Shown here in pieces: positions 1 through 9,628 of a stretch of 64,000 nt of DNA. The stretch covers positions 106,271 through 170,270 of the forward strand of contig DHOU01000010.1 of NCBI GenBank assembly GCA_002409745.1, in the 5' to 3' direction. The notes beneath the pieces are model-generated. The model did no database searches. It saw only the letters and a list, made by a program, of their open reading frames with translations, and was not told the origin of the DNA. The position numbers and the translations under genes were made by a program. Position 1 is the stretch's first letter. The number at the start of each line of letters is the position of its first letter. The DNA comes from Bacteroidales bacterium UBA5382 (GTDB lineage Bacteria > Bacteroidota > Bacteroidia > Bacteroidales > Dysgonomonadaceae).

Positions 1-159
1 CAAATTACGAATTACAAATTACAAATTACAAATTACGAATTACAAACTACAAACTACAAACTAAGAACAGTTAGGAGTAAGAAGTAAACAGTAAACAGTA
101 TGCAGTAAACACTAACTGTAAACTGTAAACTTTCAGGCGAAATAACTTGCGAAACTTGA
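1..159 (+). repeat. Copy 1 of an inverted-end element with a 7-bp-periodic core (left end outside window)
   Basis: The core reads as heptamers of the type AAATTAC/GAATTAC, drifting to AAACTAC and then AGTAAAC and GTAAACT. It ends in TTTCAGGCGAAATAAC followed by CTTGCGAAACTTGA at 147-159. The same right end is found, inverted, at 42590 and, diverged, at 46363. The opposite end seen in those copies would lie outside this window. The copy ends about 30 bp before panD. Confidence 0.7.
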
Positions 160-189
160 ATAAAAATAGATAAAAGCAAGAAAAAAAGA

Positions 190-540
190 ATGTTGGTAGA
201 AGTTTTAAAATCAAAAATACACCGGGCGACCGTAACGGATGCGAATCTGAACTACGAAGGGAGCATCACGATCGATGAAGATCTGATCGATGCGGCGGGG
301 ATGTTCGTCAACGAAAAAGTATCGGTCGTCAACAACAATAACGGCGCGCGGTTCGAGACGTATATCATCCGAGGCGAACGGGGCTCGGGCACGATCTGCC
401 TCAATGGCGCGGCAGCCCGCCTGGCGCATGTGGGCGACATCGTCATCATCATGAGTTACGCCTTACTCCCTTTGGAAGAGGCCAAACGCCTCGAGCCGAG
501 GGTCGTGCATATAAAGACCGGCGATAACAAAATCGAATAA
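190..540 (+). CDS. panD: Aspartate 1-decarboxylase
   Basis: Cytosolic pyruvoyl enzyme that converts L-aspartate to beta-alanine for pantothenate and CoA synthesis. The 116-residue length is normal for the family. The self-processing site Gly24-Ser25 (in YEGSIT) is intact, as are the N-terminal [11 protein letters not shown] motif with Lys9 and the C-terminal half with CLNGAAARL. The ATG follows an A-rich stretch typical of Bacteroidales leaders. It stands alone: the next gene is 51 bp downstream and unrelated. A repeat element ends just upstream, so the promoter may lie inside or at the edge of that repeat. Confidence 0.96.
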   Translation: MLVEVLKSKIHRATVTDANLNYEGSITIDEDLIDAAGMFVNEKVSVVNNNNGARFETYIIRGERGSGTICLNGAAARLAHVGDIVIIMSYALLPLEEAKRLEPRVVHIKTGDNKIE

Positions 541-591
541 AACGGAATTTATCAAAAATAACTATCTTTACGCATTGAAAAAACAATCACG

Positions 592-1665
592 ATGAAACGA
601 AAATTAGTACTTACGATGATCGCTCTCGGATGTTTGCATACGGTTTTGGCGCAACAATACCGGTGGAACGTGGGGGTGGATTATTTCTTCGACAATACCG
701 AATACGACGGATCGTCGTATATCGATTCGGAAACGATGAACGGCGTGTGGCTGAATCCACTCGGACGTATTGTGTGGGATGGACGACACTCGGTGAACGC
801 CGGCGTCAACCTGCTGAAAATACCGGGGATGGATAAGGCGCTGGACAAAGTGGACGTCACCATGTACTACCAATATAAGGCTCCGAAAATACTTTTCCGG
901 GCAGGGGCGTTTCCGCGCAAAGAGGTGTTGGGCGACTATAATAATTTCTTTTTCAAGGATTCGGTCAATCATTTCATTCCGCTTATACAGGGGGTATTCG
1001 TGCGCTTGGGCGACGAACGGACGTATGCCACGGCTTGGTTCGACCGCACCGGCTACGCGACGCCCGACAAACGCGAACACTTTTTTGTGGGGCTGTCGGG
1101 AAAAGCATCGAAAGGCATCTTCTTCGCCGACTTCCAATCGTATATGTTCCATTATTCCAATACGCGCCCGCCAACGAAAGGGGTGGGCGTGAGCGAAAAC
1201 CTGCAACTGCAAGCTTCGGCAGGCGTGCAAATCGAAAACCGAAAAGGACTCGCCGCCACGCTGGCTGCCGGCACGCTCATCGGATACGAACGCGACCGGC
1301 GAAGCGAAATGCCCTTGCTTGACAAGCCCGTGGGATTTATTGCGCGAGGCGATATCGAGTATTGCGGCCTCGGAACGAAAAACCTGCTCTATGCCGGCGC
1401 CCCGCGTATGAAACTGTTCGACAGGTTCGGCGGTGATTTGTATTGGGGAACCCCGTTTTTGCAGAGCCGGTTTTATCTCGAAAACGAATGGTATGTGCGG
1501 ATTATCGAGTCCGACCGGGTGAACGCGCGCTTCAACTGTAACCTGCATTTCACGGAAGGGAAATTGTTATTCCAGCAGATGCTTACCGTATCGGCCAATA
1601 TCGGAACGCTGAACGAATCCGTCCATAAGGGGTTGATTTTCCCATGGAAGAGGTTGTTTAAATGA
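592..1665 (+). CDS. Putative outer-membrane beta-barrel protein, unknown function
   Basis: 357 residues with a clear Sec signal peptide (MKRK, then a hydrophobic stretch ending LHTVLAQ, cleavage near residue 21). The mature part has alternating aromatic/polar strands, many Tyr/Phe/Gly residues and no internal hydrophobic helix, which suits an outer-membrane barrel. I do not recognise a named family. A TATCTTTA stretch about 25 bp upstream of the ATG resembles the Bacteroidetes -7 box. It lies between panD and ligA with no functional link evident. Confidence 0.75.
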   Translation: MKRKLVLTMIALGCLHTVLAQQYRWNVGVDYFFDNTEYDGSSYIDSETMNGVWLNPLGRIVWDGRHSVNAGVNLLKIPGMDKALDKVDVTMYYQYKAPKILFRAGAFPRKEVLGDYNNFFFKDSVNHFIPLIQGVFVRLGDERTYATAWFDRTGYATPDKREHFFVGLSGKASKGIFFADFQSYMFHYSNTRPPTKGVGVSENLQLQASAGVQIENRKGLAATLAAGTLIGYERDRRSEMPLLDKPVGFIARGDIEYCGLGTKNLLYAGAPRMKLFDRFGGDLYWGTPFLQSRFYLENEWYVRIIESDRVNARFNCNLHFTEGKLLFQQMLTVSANIGTLNESVHKGLIFPWKRLFK

Positions 1666-1667
1666 GG

Positions 1668-3809
<2,142 letters not shown>

Positions 3810-3850
3810 AGGATGGTGGATGGAGATTAGAGGTTGGAGATTGGGGATTT
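3810..3850 (+). repeat. Short 7-bp-periodic tract after ligA
   Basis: Five to six drifting heptamers (GGATGGT, GGATGGA, GATTAGA, GGTTGGA, GATTGGG) follow the ligA stop. It is a weak member of the periodic repeats seen elsewhere in the window. Confidence 0.5.
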
Positions 3851-3901
3851 ACGCGGTAAATTAAATACCCGTCAAATGGCGGGAAGGACCGTTTGACGGG
3901 T
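3851..3901 (-). repeat. Second copy of the 3' end of the gene at 4401, with an inverted repeat
   Basis: The 22 bases at 3851-3872 are identical to 4405-4426, which encode the last residues (DGYLIYRV-like) of the broken gene at 4401-4904. The following bases are related but diverged. ACCCGTCAAA at 3867-3876 pairs with TTTGACGGGT at 3892-3901, giving a 10-bp stem with a 15-nt loop and no T-run. It looks like a relic of a second copy of that gene, or of a duplication flanking the TA module in between. Confidence 0.65.
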
Positions 3902-3931
3902 AGAATATGATCGAACTTTTGACTCACAATA

Positions 3932-4112
3932 TTACAAATATTGAGCAATCAAATGGTTATTGCTTACATATCTGACGAAAAACACCGTATCTTCTTTTAT
4001 ATGATAGATATTGAAGAATACATACCATGATGTATTTCTATTTCTTTTGATAGAGAATTACTGACAATTCTTCAAAATAATTCCTAACTTCAGGCAAAAA
4101 CAGGACTTTCAT
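3932..4112 (-). pseudogene. RelE-like toxin with internal deletion (partner of the antitoxin at 4129)
   Basis: From ATG at 4112 the frame reads MKVLFLPEVRNYFEELSVIL and then hits TAG at 4038-4040. A different frame then resumes with WYVFFNIYHIKEDTVFFVRY and ends at TAA 3932-3934. The first piece looks like the N-terminus and the second like the C-terminus of a RelE/ParE-superfamily toxin, with the middle missing (about 55 residues remain, against roughly 100 expected). It starts 16 bp after the antitoxin stop, as in a normal operon. The toxin is presumably inactive. Confidence 0.75.
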
Positions 4113-4128
4113 TTACCGTATATTTTCC

Positions 4129-4320
4129 TTAATCCTGTTCAATTCCTTTCATTAACTCATCTTTCGTAATTCCTCTATGAAAGTCTTCCGGCAAATCTTC
4201 TTGCCTCGTCAAAACAAACGTTTCATTCCTGCCTCTTCGGATAACCACGGTTTCCGTTCTTGCACTATCCAGATATTTTCTCATATTGTTGCGTAATTCC
4301 GCCGAACTGATAACTTTCAT
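4129..4320 (-). CDS. Phd/YefM-like antitoxin, orphaned
   Basis: A 63-residue protein beginning MKVISSAELRNNMRKYLDSA. This is the usual opening of the Phd/YefM antitoxin family, in which the N-terminal half binds operator DNA and the C-terminal tail neutralises the toxin. I chose the ATG at 4320 because homology-like sequence starts there; the frame is open further upstream to 4404. The downstream toxin is broken, so any remaining role would be autoregulation or neutralising a related toxin. Confidence 0.8.
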   Translation of the reverse strand: MKVISSAELRNNMRKYLDSARTETVVIRRGRNETFVLTRQEDLPEDFHRGITKDELMKGIEQD

Positions 4321-4400
4321 ATCGTGATAACTAAAGTATATTATAGAGTACAAATATAGTGCCTGTTTTTTTAATACCAAAAATTTATCTGTGCGACAAT

Positions 4401-4904
4401 TCATACGCGGTAAATTAAATACCCGTCGATTTCTTTGGGAAGGGAACCGTCAAAGGCGGGATCGATAAACGCATAATCGCCATAACCGGCATCCGCACCT
4501 CTTGTCAGGGAACTTTTCTTATGCAGGCGTTCGTTTCCTTTGACGAGCAGCAAGGGGAATCCCGGAACCTCATCCCTCGCGAGGCCCTGTACCGAATCGC
4601 CATTGAAAAATAGTACCGTTCCGTCATTCCGGTCGGAATAGGCCACGGGCACTTCTTCCGCCGTATCCCATGTGCGGGCATTAATATTGATACCGGAAAA
4701 TATCGACAGATCGGGCACATAGATATTCAACAACGGAAGGGCGTTCTCGATTTGAACAAGTTCTTCCTCCGTGTCGAAATATGCTGCAAGCACCGAACGG
4801 AATGTTTTCCCTTTCTCCACTTCCCTGTTCTTAACATAGGGATAGAATACATCGTAGTCGTTATCGAACTGCCGGACGGCTTCGGACTTGATAAAATCGC
4901 GGAA
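4401..4904 (-). pseudogene. 3' fragment of a hypothetical gene, 5' end removed at a mobile-element relic
   Basis: An open frame enters from the element boundary at 4904/4905 with FRDFIKSEAVRQFDNDYDVF and runs to TGA at 4401. The coding-like sequence begins exactly at the inverted end of the relic, and no credible start codon precedes it; GTG at 4820 is internal. I do not recognise the family. Composition (soluble, many Asp/Tyr, no membrane helix) fits the N-terminal part of a secreted or lipoprotein family. Its last codons are duplicated at 3851-3872. Confidence 0.65.
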
Positions 4905-4996
4905 GGGGTTGTCTCAAAAGTAAAAACAGGAATGATTCTTTTTAAGTTATAATCCATGACTTCTACTCGTTTACTAACAACTTTTGGAACACCCCC
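4905..4996. mobile_element. Small inverted-repeat relic (IS-derived or MITE-like)
   Basis: GGGGTTGTCTCAAAAGT at 4905-4921 is matched, inverted and imperfectly, by ACTTTTGGAACACCCC at 4980-4995. Ends of the type GGGGTGTCnCAAAAGT are common on Bacteroidetes insertion sequences. The 92-bp interval is too small for a transposase. It sits precisely at the broken edge of the gene fragment at 4401-4904. Confidence 0.5.
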
Positions 4997-5019
4997 CGGA
5001 ATCATCACCCCTTTCCGGC

Positions 5020-5811
5020 TCATTTTTTCTCTTCTTCTTTTTTCTTTTTCGCGGCTGTTTCTTTTGCGGCTACGATTGTCGCATATTTTACCCTCAAGCG
5101 GTCGAGGTCGCTCAACAAAGCCGCCAACTCCTCATTGGGAACAAACTCCTGTTGTGTTACAAGTGCCGAGCAAAAGCGGTTGTAGCACTTTCCCGTTTCG
5201 TGGCTCAATTTAGAAGCCGAGTCATTCTCTTCGATATCACCGAGCATGTCATTGCGTTGCTTCCACACCTGCCCCATCTCTTCATTTTTAGGTTGAAGAA
5301 CGTTGAGGCCCTTGTCAATGCCGAGATCGGCAGCCAAAGCCTGCAAGTCGTTGACGGCAGTTGTTCCGGCGTCTCCCGCAGGTGGAGTTTCCGGCTCTTT
5401 GGCAGCCGTATATTTGCCGAACATTTCGCCCAACAACTTACTTTGGGTATTCATCGGAAGCTTGTTTGCATTCCAATAAGGTTGTAAAAACTCTATGAAC
5501 GTGCGCGCTTTTGCAGCTTTATCCGTATCGACAAGGCTATTCTCCTCCGTGCGGAGCGTATTCTTCACTTCGCCGTAAATACGGTCGCATTCATAATCCA
5601 ATACCCTAAGCTGTTCGGTATATTGGTGAGCTTGTGTAATATTCAACTGGTCGGCCAATTGATTCGTATTTTTCGTTAACTTCACCAGTCCTGCCTGAGA
5701 CGTAGCGTCAAAAAGCGTTTTCTTGCCGTCGGCAATTTCCACAGTCGTTTTAGACAACGCGAAGACATCCTCGTTGTCAAGTCGATAAACATTCAAGGGA
5801 TACAATTTCAT
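5020..5811 (-). CDS. Hypothetical protein, DUF6261-like
   Basis: 263 residues, soluble and mostly helical, starting MKLYPLNVYRL, with no signal peptide. A Pro/Ala/Gly-rich linker (about residues 140-152) splits two helical halves, and the C-terminus is a highly charged coiled coil (residues 230-263, AKKKKKEEEKK type). The overall pattern, with the N-terminal NVYRLDNEDVFAL motif and a late LSDLDRLRVKYATIVAAKE helix, recalls the Bacteroidetes-restricted family DUF6261, but this is from memory and not checked. Function is unknown. An inverted-repeat element lies directly upstream. Confidence 0.7.
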   Translation of the reverse strand: MKLYPLNVYRLDNEDVFALSKTTVEIADGKKTLFDATSQAGLVKLTKNTNQLADQLNITQAHQYTEQLRVLDYECDRIYGEVKNTLRTEENSLVDTDKAAKARTFIEFLQPYWNANKLPMNTQSKLLGEMFGKYTAAKEPETPPAGDAGTTAVNDLQALAADLGIDKGLNVLQPKNEEMGQVWKQRNDMLGDIEENDSASKLSHETGKCYNRFCSALVTQQEFVPNEELAALLSDLDRLRVKYATIVAAKETAAKKKKEEEKK

Positions 5812-5838
5812 TTGTCAATAAATTTTTAAAAACTGTTT

Positions 5839-6028
5839 CTTAGAAACTGTTTAAATTTCTTACGAAAGGCTGTAATGAAACGATTCTTCGCTTTCAAAAA
5901 GTTTCTTTTTTGTATTCTTCTTCCTCTTATTTGGCTCAAATAGCCCGCTATTATCGCCAAAACGAGAAAGAACACTGCTAAAAAATAATTCTTTTTGAGT
6001 CGCGAAAGAAATTTAAACAGATTCTTAG
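5839..6028. mobile_element. MITE-like element with 23-bp terminal inverted repeats
   Basis: The left end at 5839-5861 and the right end at 6006-6028 are inverted copies matching at 21 of 23 positions (core GAAATTTAAACAG). The 190-bp interior carries only a 70-codon minus-strand frame with one hydrophobic helix, which has no recognisable transposase motif. I could not fix a target-site duplication. Size, ends and lack of a transposase fit a miniature inverted-repeat transposable element. Confidence 0.65.
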
Positions 6029-6185
6029 TATAACACACTTGTTTTCTGCATAAGCAGATTCATTTTAAGAAAGGTTGAAAGAAAACCGTTTTTTACGGTA
6101 TACCGCCAGCCGGCAGCATCTCCGGAAAACGAAGGATAAAGAGAATTGTGCTCCGGAAGGTCCCAAAACAGGTATTTGAAAGGAT

Positions 6186-6513
6186 ATTCTTTTGAAGAAA
6201 GCGCCAAACTGCCGTTTTGAAGAAATATTCTTTTGAAGAAATCACCAAACCGTCGTTTTGAAGAAATATTCTTTTGAAGAAAATGCCAAACCATCGTTTT
6301 GGAGAAATATTCTTTTGAAGAAACCACCAAACCATCGTTTTGGAGAAATATTCTTTTGAAGAAACCACCAAACCGCCGTTTTGAAGAAATATTCTTCTGA
6401 AGAAAATGCCAAACTGCCGTTTTGGAGAAACATTCTTTTGAAGAAAGCGCCAAACCGCCGTTTTGGAGAAACATTCTTTTGAAGAAAGCGCCAAACCGCC
6501 GTTTTGGAGAAAC
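6186..6513. repeat. 41-bp tandem repeat, eight units
   Basis: ATTCTTTTGAAGAAA begins units at 6186, 6227, 6268, 6309, 6350, 6391, 6432 and 6473, a strict 41-bp period. Units differ at a few positions (GCGCCAAACCGCC versus ACCACCAAACCATC). Because 41 is not a multiple of 3, the minus strand stays open in all three frames with near-identical 41-residue repeats (FLQNGGLALSSKE-type). There are no spacers between units, so it is not CRISPR. Confidence 0.9.
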
Positions 6514-6972
6514 GATGTATTCGCGGTAACCCTCTTTCTGCCGAACAGGAGCAACCCTGCCGTCGATAATGCCCCATACTTGCAATCTCATCCAACCTCT
6601 ATCAATTTGTTCATCATGAAAAGAGCTTTTTACGGCAAAACTCTGTCCAGTGTCCCGGAAACACGCTTGTTTCCGCCCAACATACTGCCCGCAAAGACAT
6701 CCTCCCGACTTTCGAGAGGGAAGAATGCACAAAGCATGGCGCCAATCATTTAATCAGCGAGACGGAATAGATTCTATGAAACAGGAAAGGATTCGGCTGT
6801 GGTGAAACGCAGGGGAGTTCTTTCTACAACGACTCTGTCTGCTGACAACAAGTCTTTTGTATAAAGACGAAGCAAATATAGCGGTTTTAATGATTCGTTA
6901 GGTATAAGAACAAGTTAATAAACTATAAAAACGACATCCACGTTGGTTTCATACGGTTTTTCTATCCGCAAA
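6514..6972. other. Gene-poor stretch; possible minus-strand leader feeding the 41-bp array
   Basis: No gene is supported. On the minus strand a TATATTTG box (6873-6880) is followed downstream by a small hairpin (stem CCTC.CGA/TCG.GAGG near 6703-6721). A frame then enters the 41-bp array. The first ATG pair (MMNKLIEVG) stops after nine codons. This may be the remnant of a transcribed locus whose body became the tandem array. Confidence 0.35.
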
Positions 6973-7245
6973 CTACTTCCATCCTTTTAATAATGAAGTA
7001 TGCGACATATCTCTAACAATAATGCCTTCTTCAAAAATTTCGTATGCAAAAACCCAATTCTTCTCGAAGACAGCACATCGGTATCCTCGTAATTTCCATT
7101 TCTTAAAACGGCACAAAGAATAATCTGCCCGACTTGCTAAAGACAATAAAAAACGTTCTATCCGATCCGTCCTTTTATGAGCTGCTTCCGGAGACAATTT
7201 GAGATCTTAGACAAGGTATATCCTCAATTCCGATATCTTACCCAT
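6973..7245 (-). pseudogene. RelE-like toxin interrupted by a nonsense codon
   Basis: From ATG at 7245 the frame reads MGKISELRIYLV, then TAA (7207-7209), then DLKLSPEAAHKRTDRIERFL and on to the stop at 6973, in one continuous frame. Without the stop it would be a 90-residue RelE/ParE-type protein ending in the typical YEIFEEGIIVRDMSHTSLLKG block. It begins 22 bp after its antitoxin. A TTG at 7197 could in principle restart a 74-residue product lacking the first strand and helix. A single base change probably silenced it. Confidence 0.75.
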
Positions 7246-7267
7246 AACAATATCTGAAATAATAACT

Positions 7268-7471
7268 TCACGCATTCCCAATGAAATACTCATCGATTTG
7301 ACGGTGCAATTCACCAATAAATTTGCTCACCGGAACGGCATTGCATTCTTCAGCAGCGTCCTTGAAACTCTTCTTTTTTTCTTCAAAAACCATTGCATAA
7401 GGCAATGTCTTAACATACTCGATAAGTTGCTTTGCCTGTGCGCTGTTTTCTTCTATAATAATCGTAGCCAT
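7268..7471 (-). CDS. Antitoxin-like protein paired with the interrupted toxin
   Basis: A 67-residue acidic protein (MATIIIEENSAQAKQLIEYV...). The N-terminal MATIII-NSAQAKQ block, the EEKKKSFKDAAEE helix and a C-terminal FI-EL helix are as in small Bacteroidetes antitoxins of RelE-type modules. It precedes the toxin pseudogene by 22 bp on the same strand, the standard antitoxin-first order. It is intact even though the toxin is not. Confidence 0.7.
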   Translation of the reverse strand: MATIIIEENSAQAKQLIEYVKTLPYAMVFEEKKKSFKDAAEECNAVPVSKFIGELHRQIDEYFIGNA

Positions 7472-7551
7472 ATCACATCATGTTCAAATTCTTACAAAGA
7501 TAATAACCCTACACCGATTCTGTCCAATAGATGCCGAATAAATTATAATAA

Positions 7552-7635
7552 TCCTTCATACCTCATAGTTCATATCTCATACATCATACATCATACTTCA
7601 TAGTTCATAGTTCATAGTTCATAGTTCATAGTTCA
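7552..7635 (-). repeat. 7-bp-periodic repeat (reverse complement of ATGAACT units)
   Basis: Twelve heptamers ending in TCAT (AGTTCAT, ACATCAT, ACTTCAT) run without interruption. The last six are nearly identical AGTTCAT units. Reverse-complemented, this is the same unit as at 1668-1757. It ends just upstream of the lipoprotein gene at 7701. Confidence 0.85.
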
Positions 7636-7700
7636 TGAACATATCTCGCAGAGGCATTGTTATATATCCTATACGTTTAATGAATAAAAAAACAAAAAGT

Positions 7701-8210
7701 ATGAAAAAGATTTTATTTCAAAACAGCACGTGGCTTCTGGTAGCGGCTTTTATTGCCGTGGGAACGCTGGCATCGTGCAACAACAGTAAAAAACAGGAAT
7801 CGAAGGAGCAAGTGAAAATTGAAGTAACGACTCCCGATGGGACAACGGACTTTACCGTCTACGATTATGCACAAAAAGACCAGGCGGTGCAGGAAGCGAA
7901 TAACGAACTCGACAAGTTGAACCGCCGTATCGATGAGCTCAAAGCTGAAGCGAACGCGAAGACGAACGAACTTTCGGCCGACGCCAAAAAATCGTACGAC
8001 AACGCTATCGCCGACCTCGAAAAGAGCCGCGACAACTACCAGGCAAAGGTAGATGACCTGCAAAACAGCACACAGGAAAACTGGGAACAGGCGAAGAAAG
8101 ACGTGAACCAAACCTATCGCGACGCCAAAACGGGTGCCGAAAAGGGTTGGGAAAAACTAAAAGACGGTGTGAACGACGCCGTAAAAGAAGTGGAAAAAGC
8201 AGTGAAGTAA
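7701..8210 (+). CDS. Coiled-coil lipoprotein, unknown function
   Basis: 169 residues from the ATG at 7701, chosen because it starts a lipoprotein signal: MKKILFQ, hydrophobic core, lipobox TLASC with the acylated Cys near residue 25. ATGs at 7635 and 7680 are in frame but would put extra residues before the signal. The mature protein is almost entirely charged amphipathic helix (about residues 60-165), rich in Lys/Glu/Asp/Ala with no Cys, resembling stress-type coiled-coil or LEA/YtxH-like proteins. It is probably anchored in the periplasm. A rho-independent terminator follows at 8289. Confidence 0.75.
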   Translation: MKKILFQNSTWLLVAAFIAVGTLASCNNSKKQESKEQVKIEVTTPDGTTDFTVYDYAQKDQAVQEANNELDKLNRRIDELKAEANAKTNELSADAKKSYDNAIADLEKSRDNYQAKVDDLQNSTQENWEQAKKDVNQTYRDAKTGAEKGWEKLKDGVNDAVKEVEKAVK

Positions 8211-8252
8211 ATGGTAAGTGGTAAATAGTGAGTAGTGAATGGTAAATAGGAG
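8211..8252 (+). repeat. 7-bp-periodic tract (TGGTAAA/TAGTGAA units)
   Basis: Six drifting heptamers (TGGTAAG, TGGTAAA, TAGTGAG, TAGTGAA, TGGTAAA, TAGGAGG) start right after the lipoprotein stop codon. Confidence 0.65.
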
Positions 8253-8288
8253 GAGATAAATTTTCCTATTCCTGTACATACATTTCTC

Positions 8289-8322
8289 CCCCTTGTCTGC
8301 CGCATGCGGACAAGGGGTTTTT
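8289..8322 (+). terminator. Rho-independent terminator after the coiled-coil lipoprotein
   Basis: A perfect 9-bp stem, CCCCTTGTC (8289-8297) with GACAAGGGG (8309-8317), is followed by TTTTTG. Confidence 0.85.
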
Positions 8323-8411
8323 GAATGGATAGAAGGTGCTGCTTCGAACCTTTCCCTCGATTACTCGAAAATTTGTTCAACGCAGACAGAGGAAAATCGG
8401 TTACTTGATAT

Positions 8412-8419
8412 TATCTTTG
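8412..8419 (+). promoter_or_regulatory. Bacteroidetes -7 box for the TA operon
   Basis: TATCTTTG matches the TAnnTTTG consensus and lies 16 bp before the ATG of the antitoxin, giving a very short leader. No clear -33 TTTG was seen. Confidence 0.6.
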
Positions 8420-8435
8420 TACAAAAGTTCGCGTT

Positions 8436-8873
8436 ATGGATAGCCAAGTTGATATATTAAAAGGTATTCACCCCGGAAAGCTGATTGAGCGGGAACTGAA
8501 GAAAAAAGGCCTCACCCGACAAGTTTTATCCGAGCAAACGGATATTCCGTATAAAACCATGAATGCTATTATCGCGGGAAGGCGCAACCTGACCGTACTA
8601 CAAGCGCTAAAAATAGAACAAGCCTTGGGTTATAAAGAGGGTTTTCTTGCCATTCTGCAAACGTACCACAACATCCGTCAATATAAAGACAATGAATTTT
8701 CCCGAATATATGCCGAACCACCCCGCATCCGCAAGTCTCTTTTCTGGGATGCAGACTTTAACAAAATCAATTGGGGCAAACATCAGAAAGCTGTTATTAA
8801 AAGGGTTTTGGAAAGAGGAAATAAGGACGAAATAGAAGAGATTCATCGATTCTACAATTTAACAACCAAATAA
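8436..8873 (+). CDS. XRE/HigA-type antitoxin of an AbiEii-like module
   Basis: 145 residues with an N-terminal helix-turn-helix (about residues 13-65, HPGKLIERELKKKGLTRQVL and IPYKTMNAIIAGRRNLT) in the HigA style. A C-terminal extension (residues 85-145) ends in a charged helix. It is followed after 11 bp by a nucleotidyltransferase toxin. The expected role is to neutralise that partner and repress the shared promoter at 8412. Both genes look intact, which is unusual in this window. Confidence 0.85.
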   Translation: MDSQVDILKGIHPGKLIERELKKKGLTRQVLSEQTDIPYKTMNAIIAGRRNLTVLQALKIEQALGYKEGFLAILQTYHNIRQYKDNEFSRIYAEPPRIRKSLFWDADFNKINWGKHQKAVIKRVLERGNKDEIEEIHRFYNLTTK

Positions 8874-8884
8874 ACAAGAATCCG

Positions 8885-9541
8885 ATGAACGGTCAACTTC
8901 ATTACGAAACGGTAACTCCTTTGTTAAAGAAAACCCTCAACGAGTTGATGAGCATTCCTTTATTCGATCCTTTTTATCTGGTGGGAGGAACTTCATTGGC
9001 TTTACGTTTAGGACATCGAATTTCTATGGATATCGATTTATTTACCGCTGCCCCTTATGGCAGTTTGGATTTCTCAGCCTTTGAGAATTTTTTTCACGAA
9101 CACTATCCTTATTATTATTCCACTGACAGAACAAATATTGTCGGATTCGGGCGTTCATATTATGTAGGAAAATCAGAGAATGAAAATATAAAGGTCGACC
9201 TGTATTATCATGATGAAATGACGGATATCTGCGATAGAATAGACGGAATCCGTATAGCGAGCTTAGACGATGTGGTGGCAATGAAAATAGATGTTATCTC
9301 TCGTTCAGGACGAAAAAAAGATTTTTGGGACCTTCATGAGCTCTTAAATAGTTATTCCATCACTGAAATGTTGGATTTGCACAAAAAACGATATGAATAC
9401 ACACATGACAGGAATCAAATTATTGCCAATTTAACGAATTTCACTTCCGCTGACGAGGACATCGATCCCATCTGTTTAAGAGGAAAAATATGGGAATTGA
9501 TAAAATTGGATTTTACAGAATTGATGAAAGATATTCGATAG
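8885..9541 (+). CDS. AbiEii/AbiGii-family nucleotidyltransferase toxin
   Basis: 218 residues. The fold signature is clear: GGTSLALRLGH at residues 34-44, then the metal-binding pair in MDIDLF (Asp49, Asp51), and a later conserved block with Lys (SLDDVVAMKIDVISRSGRKKDFWDL, about residues 125-150). Members of this family transfer nucleotides to target RNA or protein and act in type IV TA systems or abortive phage infection. The target here is unknown. It is an operon with the XRE gene 11 bp upstream and has no obvious damage. Confidence 0.88.
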   Translation: MNGQLHYETVTPLLKKTLNELMSIPLFDPFYLVGGTSLALRLGHRISMDIDLFTAAPYGSLDFSAFENFFHEHYPYYYSTDRTNIVGFGRSYYVGKSENENIKVDLYYHDEMTDICDRIDGIRIASLDDVVAMKIDVISRSGRKKDFWDLHELLNSYSITEMLDLHKKRYEYTHDRNQIIANLTNFTSADEDIDPICLRGKIWELIKLDFTELMKDIR

Positions 9542-9628
9542 TTTGCACAACTGTACATCCTCGAGGGCGCCGTTCCACACGATACCCGCGATCCTTTTTG
9601 CCCCATCTTTCAAAACGCCCTGAATCTT

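Noticed and set aside
604..1548. 314-codon frame antisense to the barrel gene
   Set aside because: The plus-strand frame has a signal peptide and barrel pattern; the antisense one has no domain and atypical composition.
6186..6513. CRISPR-like array
   Set aside because: Units are contiguous 41-bp repeats without unique spacers, and no cas genes are present.
6025..6732. 235-residue minus-strand protein
   Set aside because: More than half is the 41-bp array read in one of three equally open frames; the N-terminal part has no domain or credible start.
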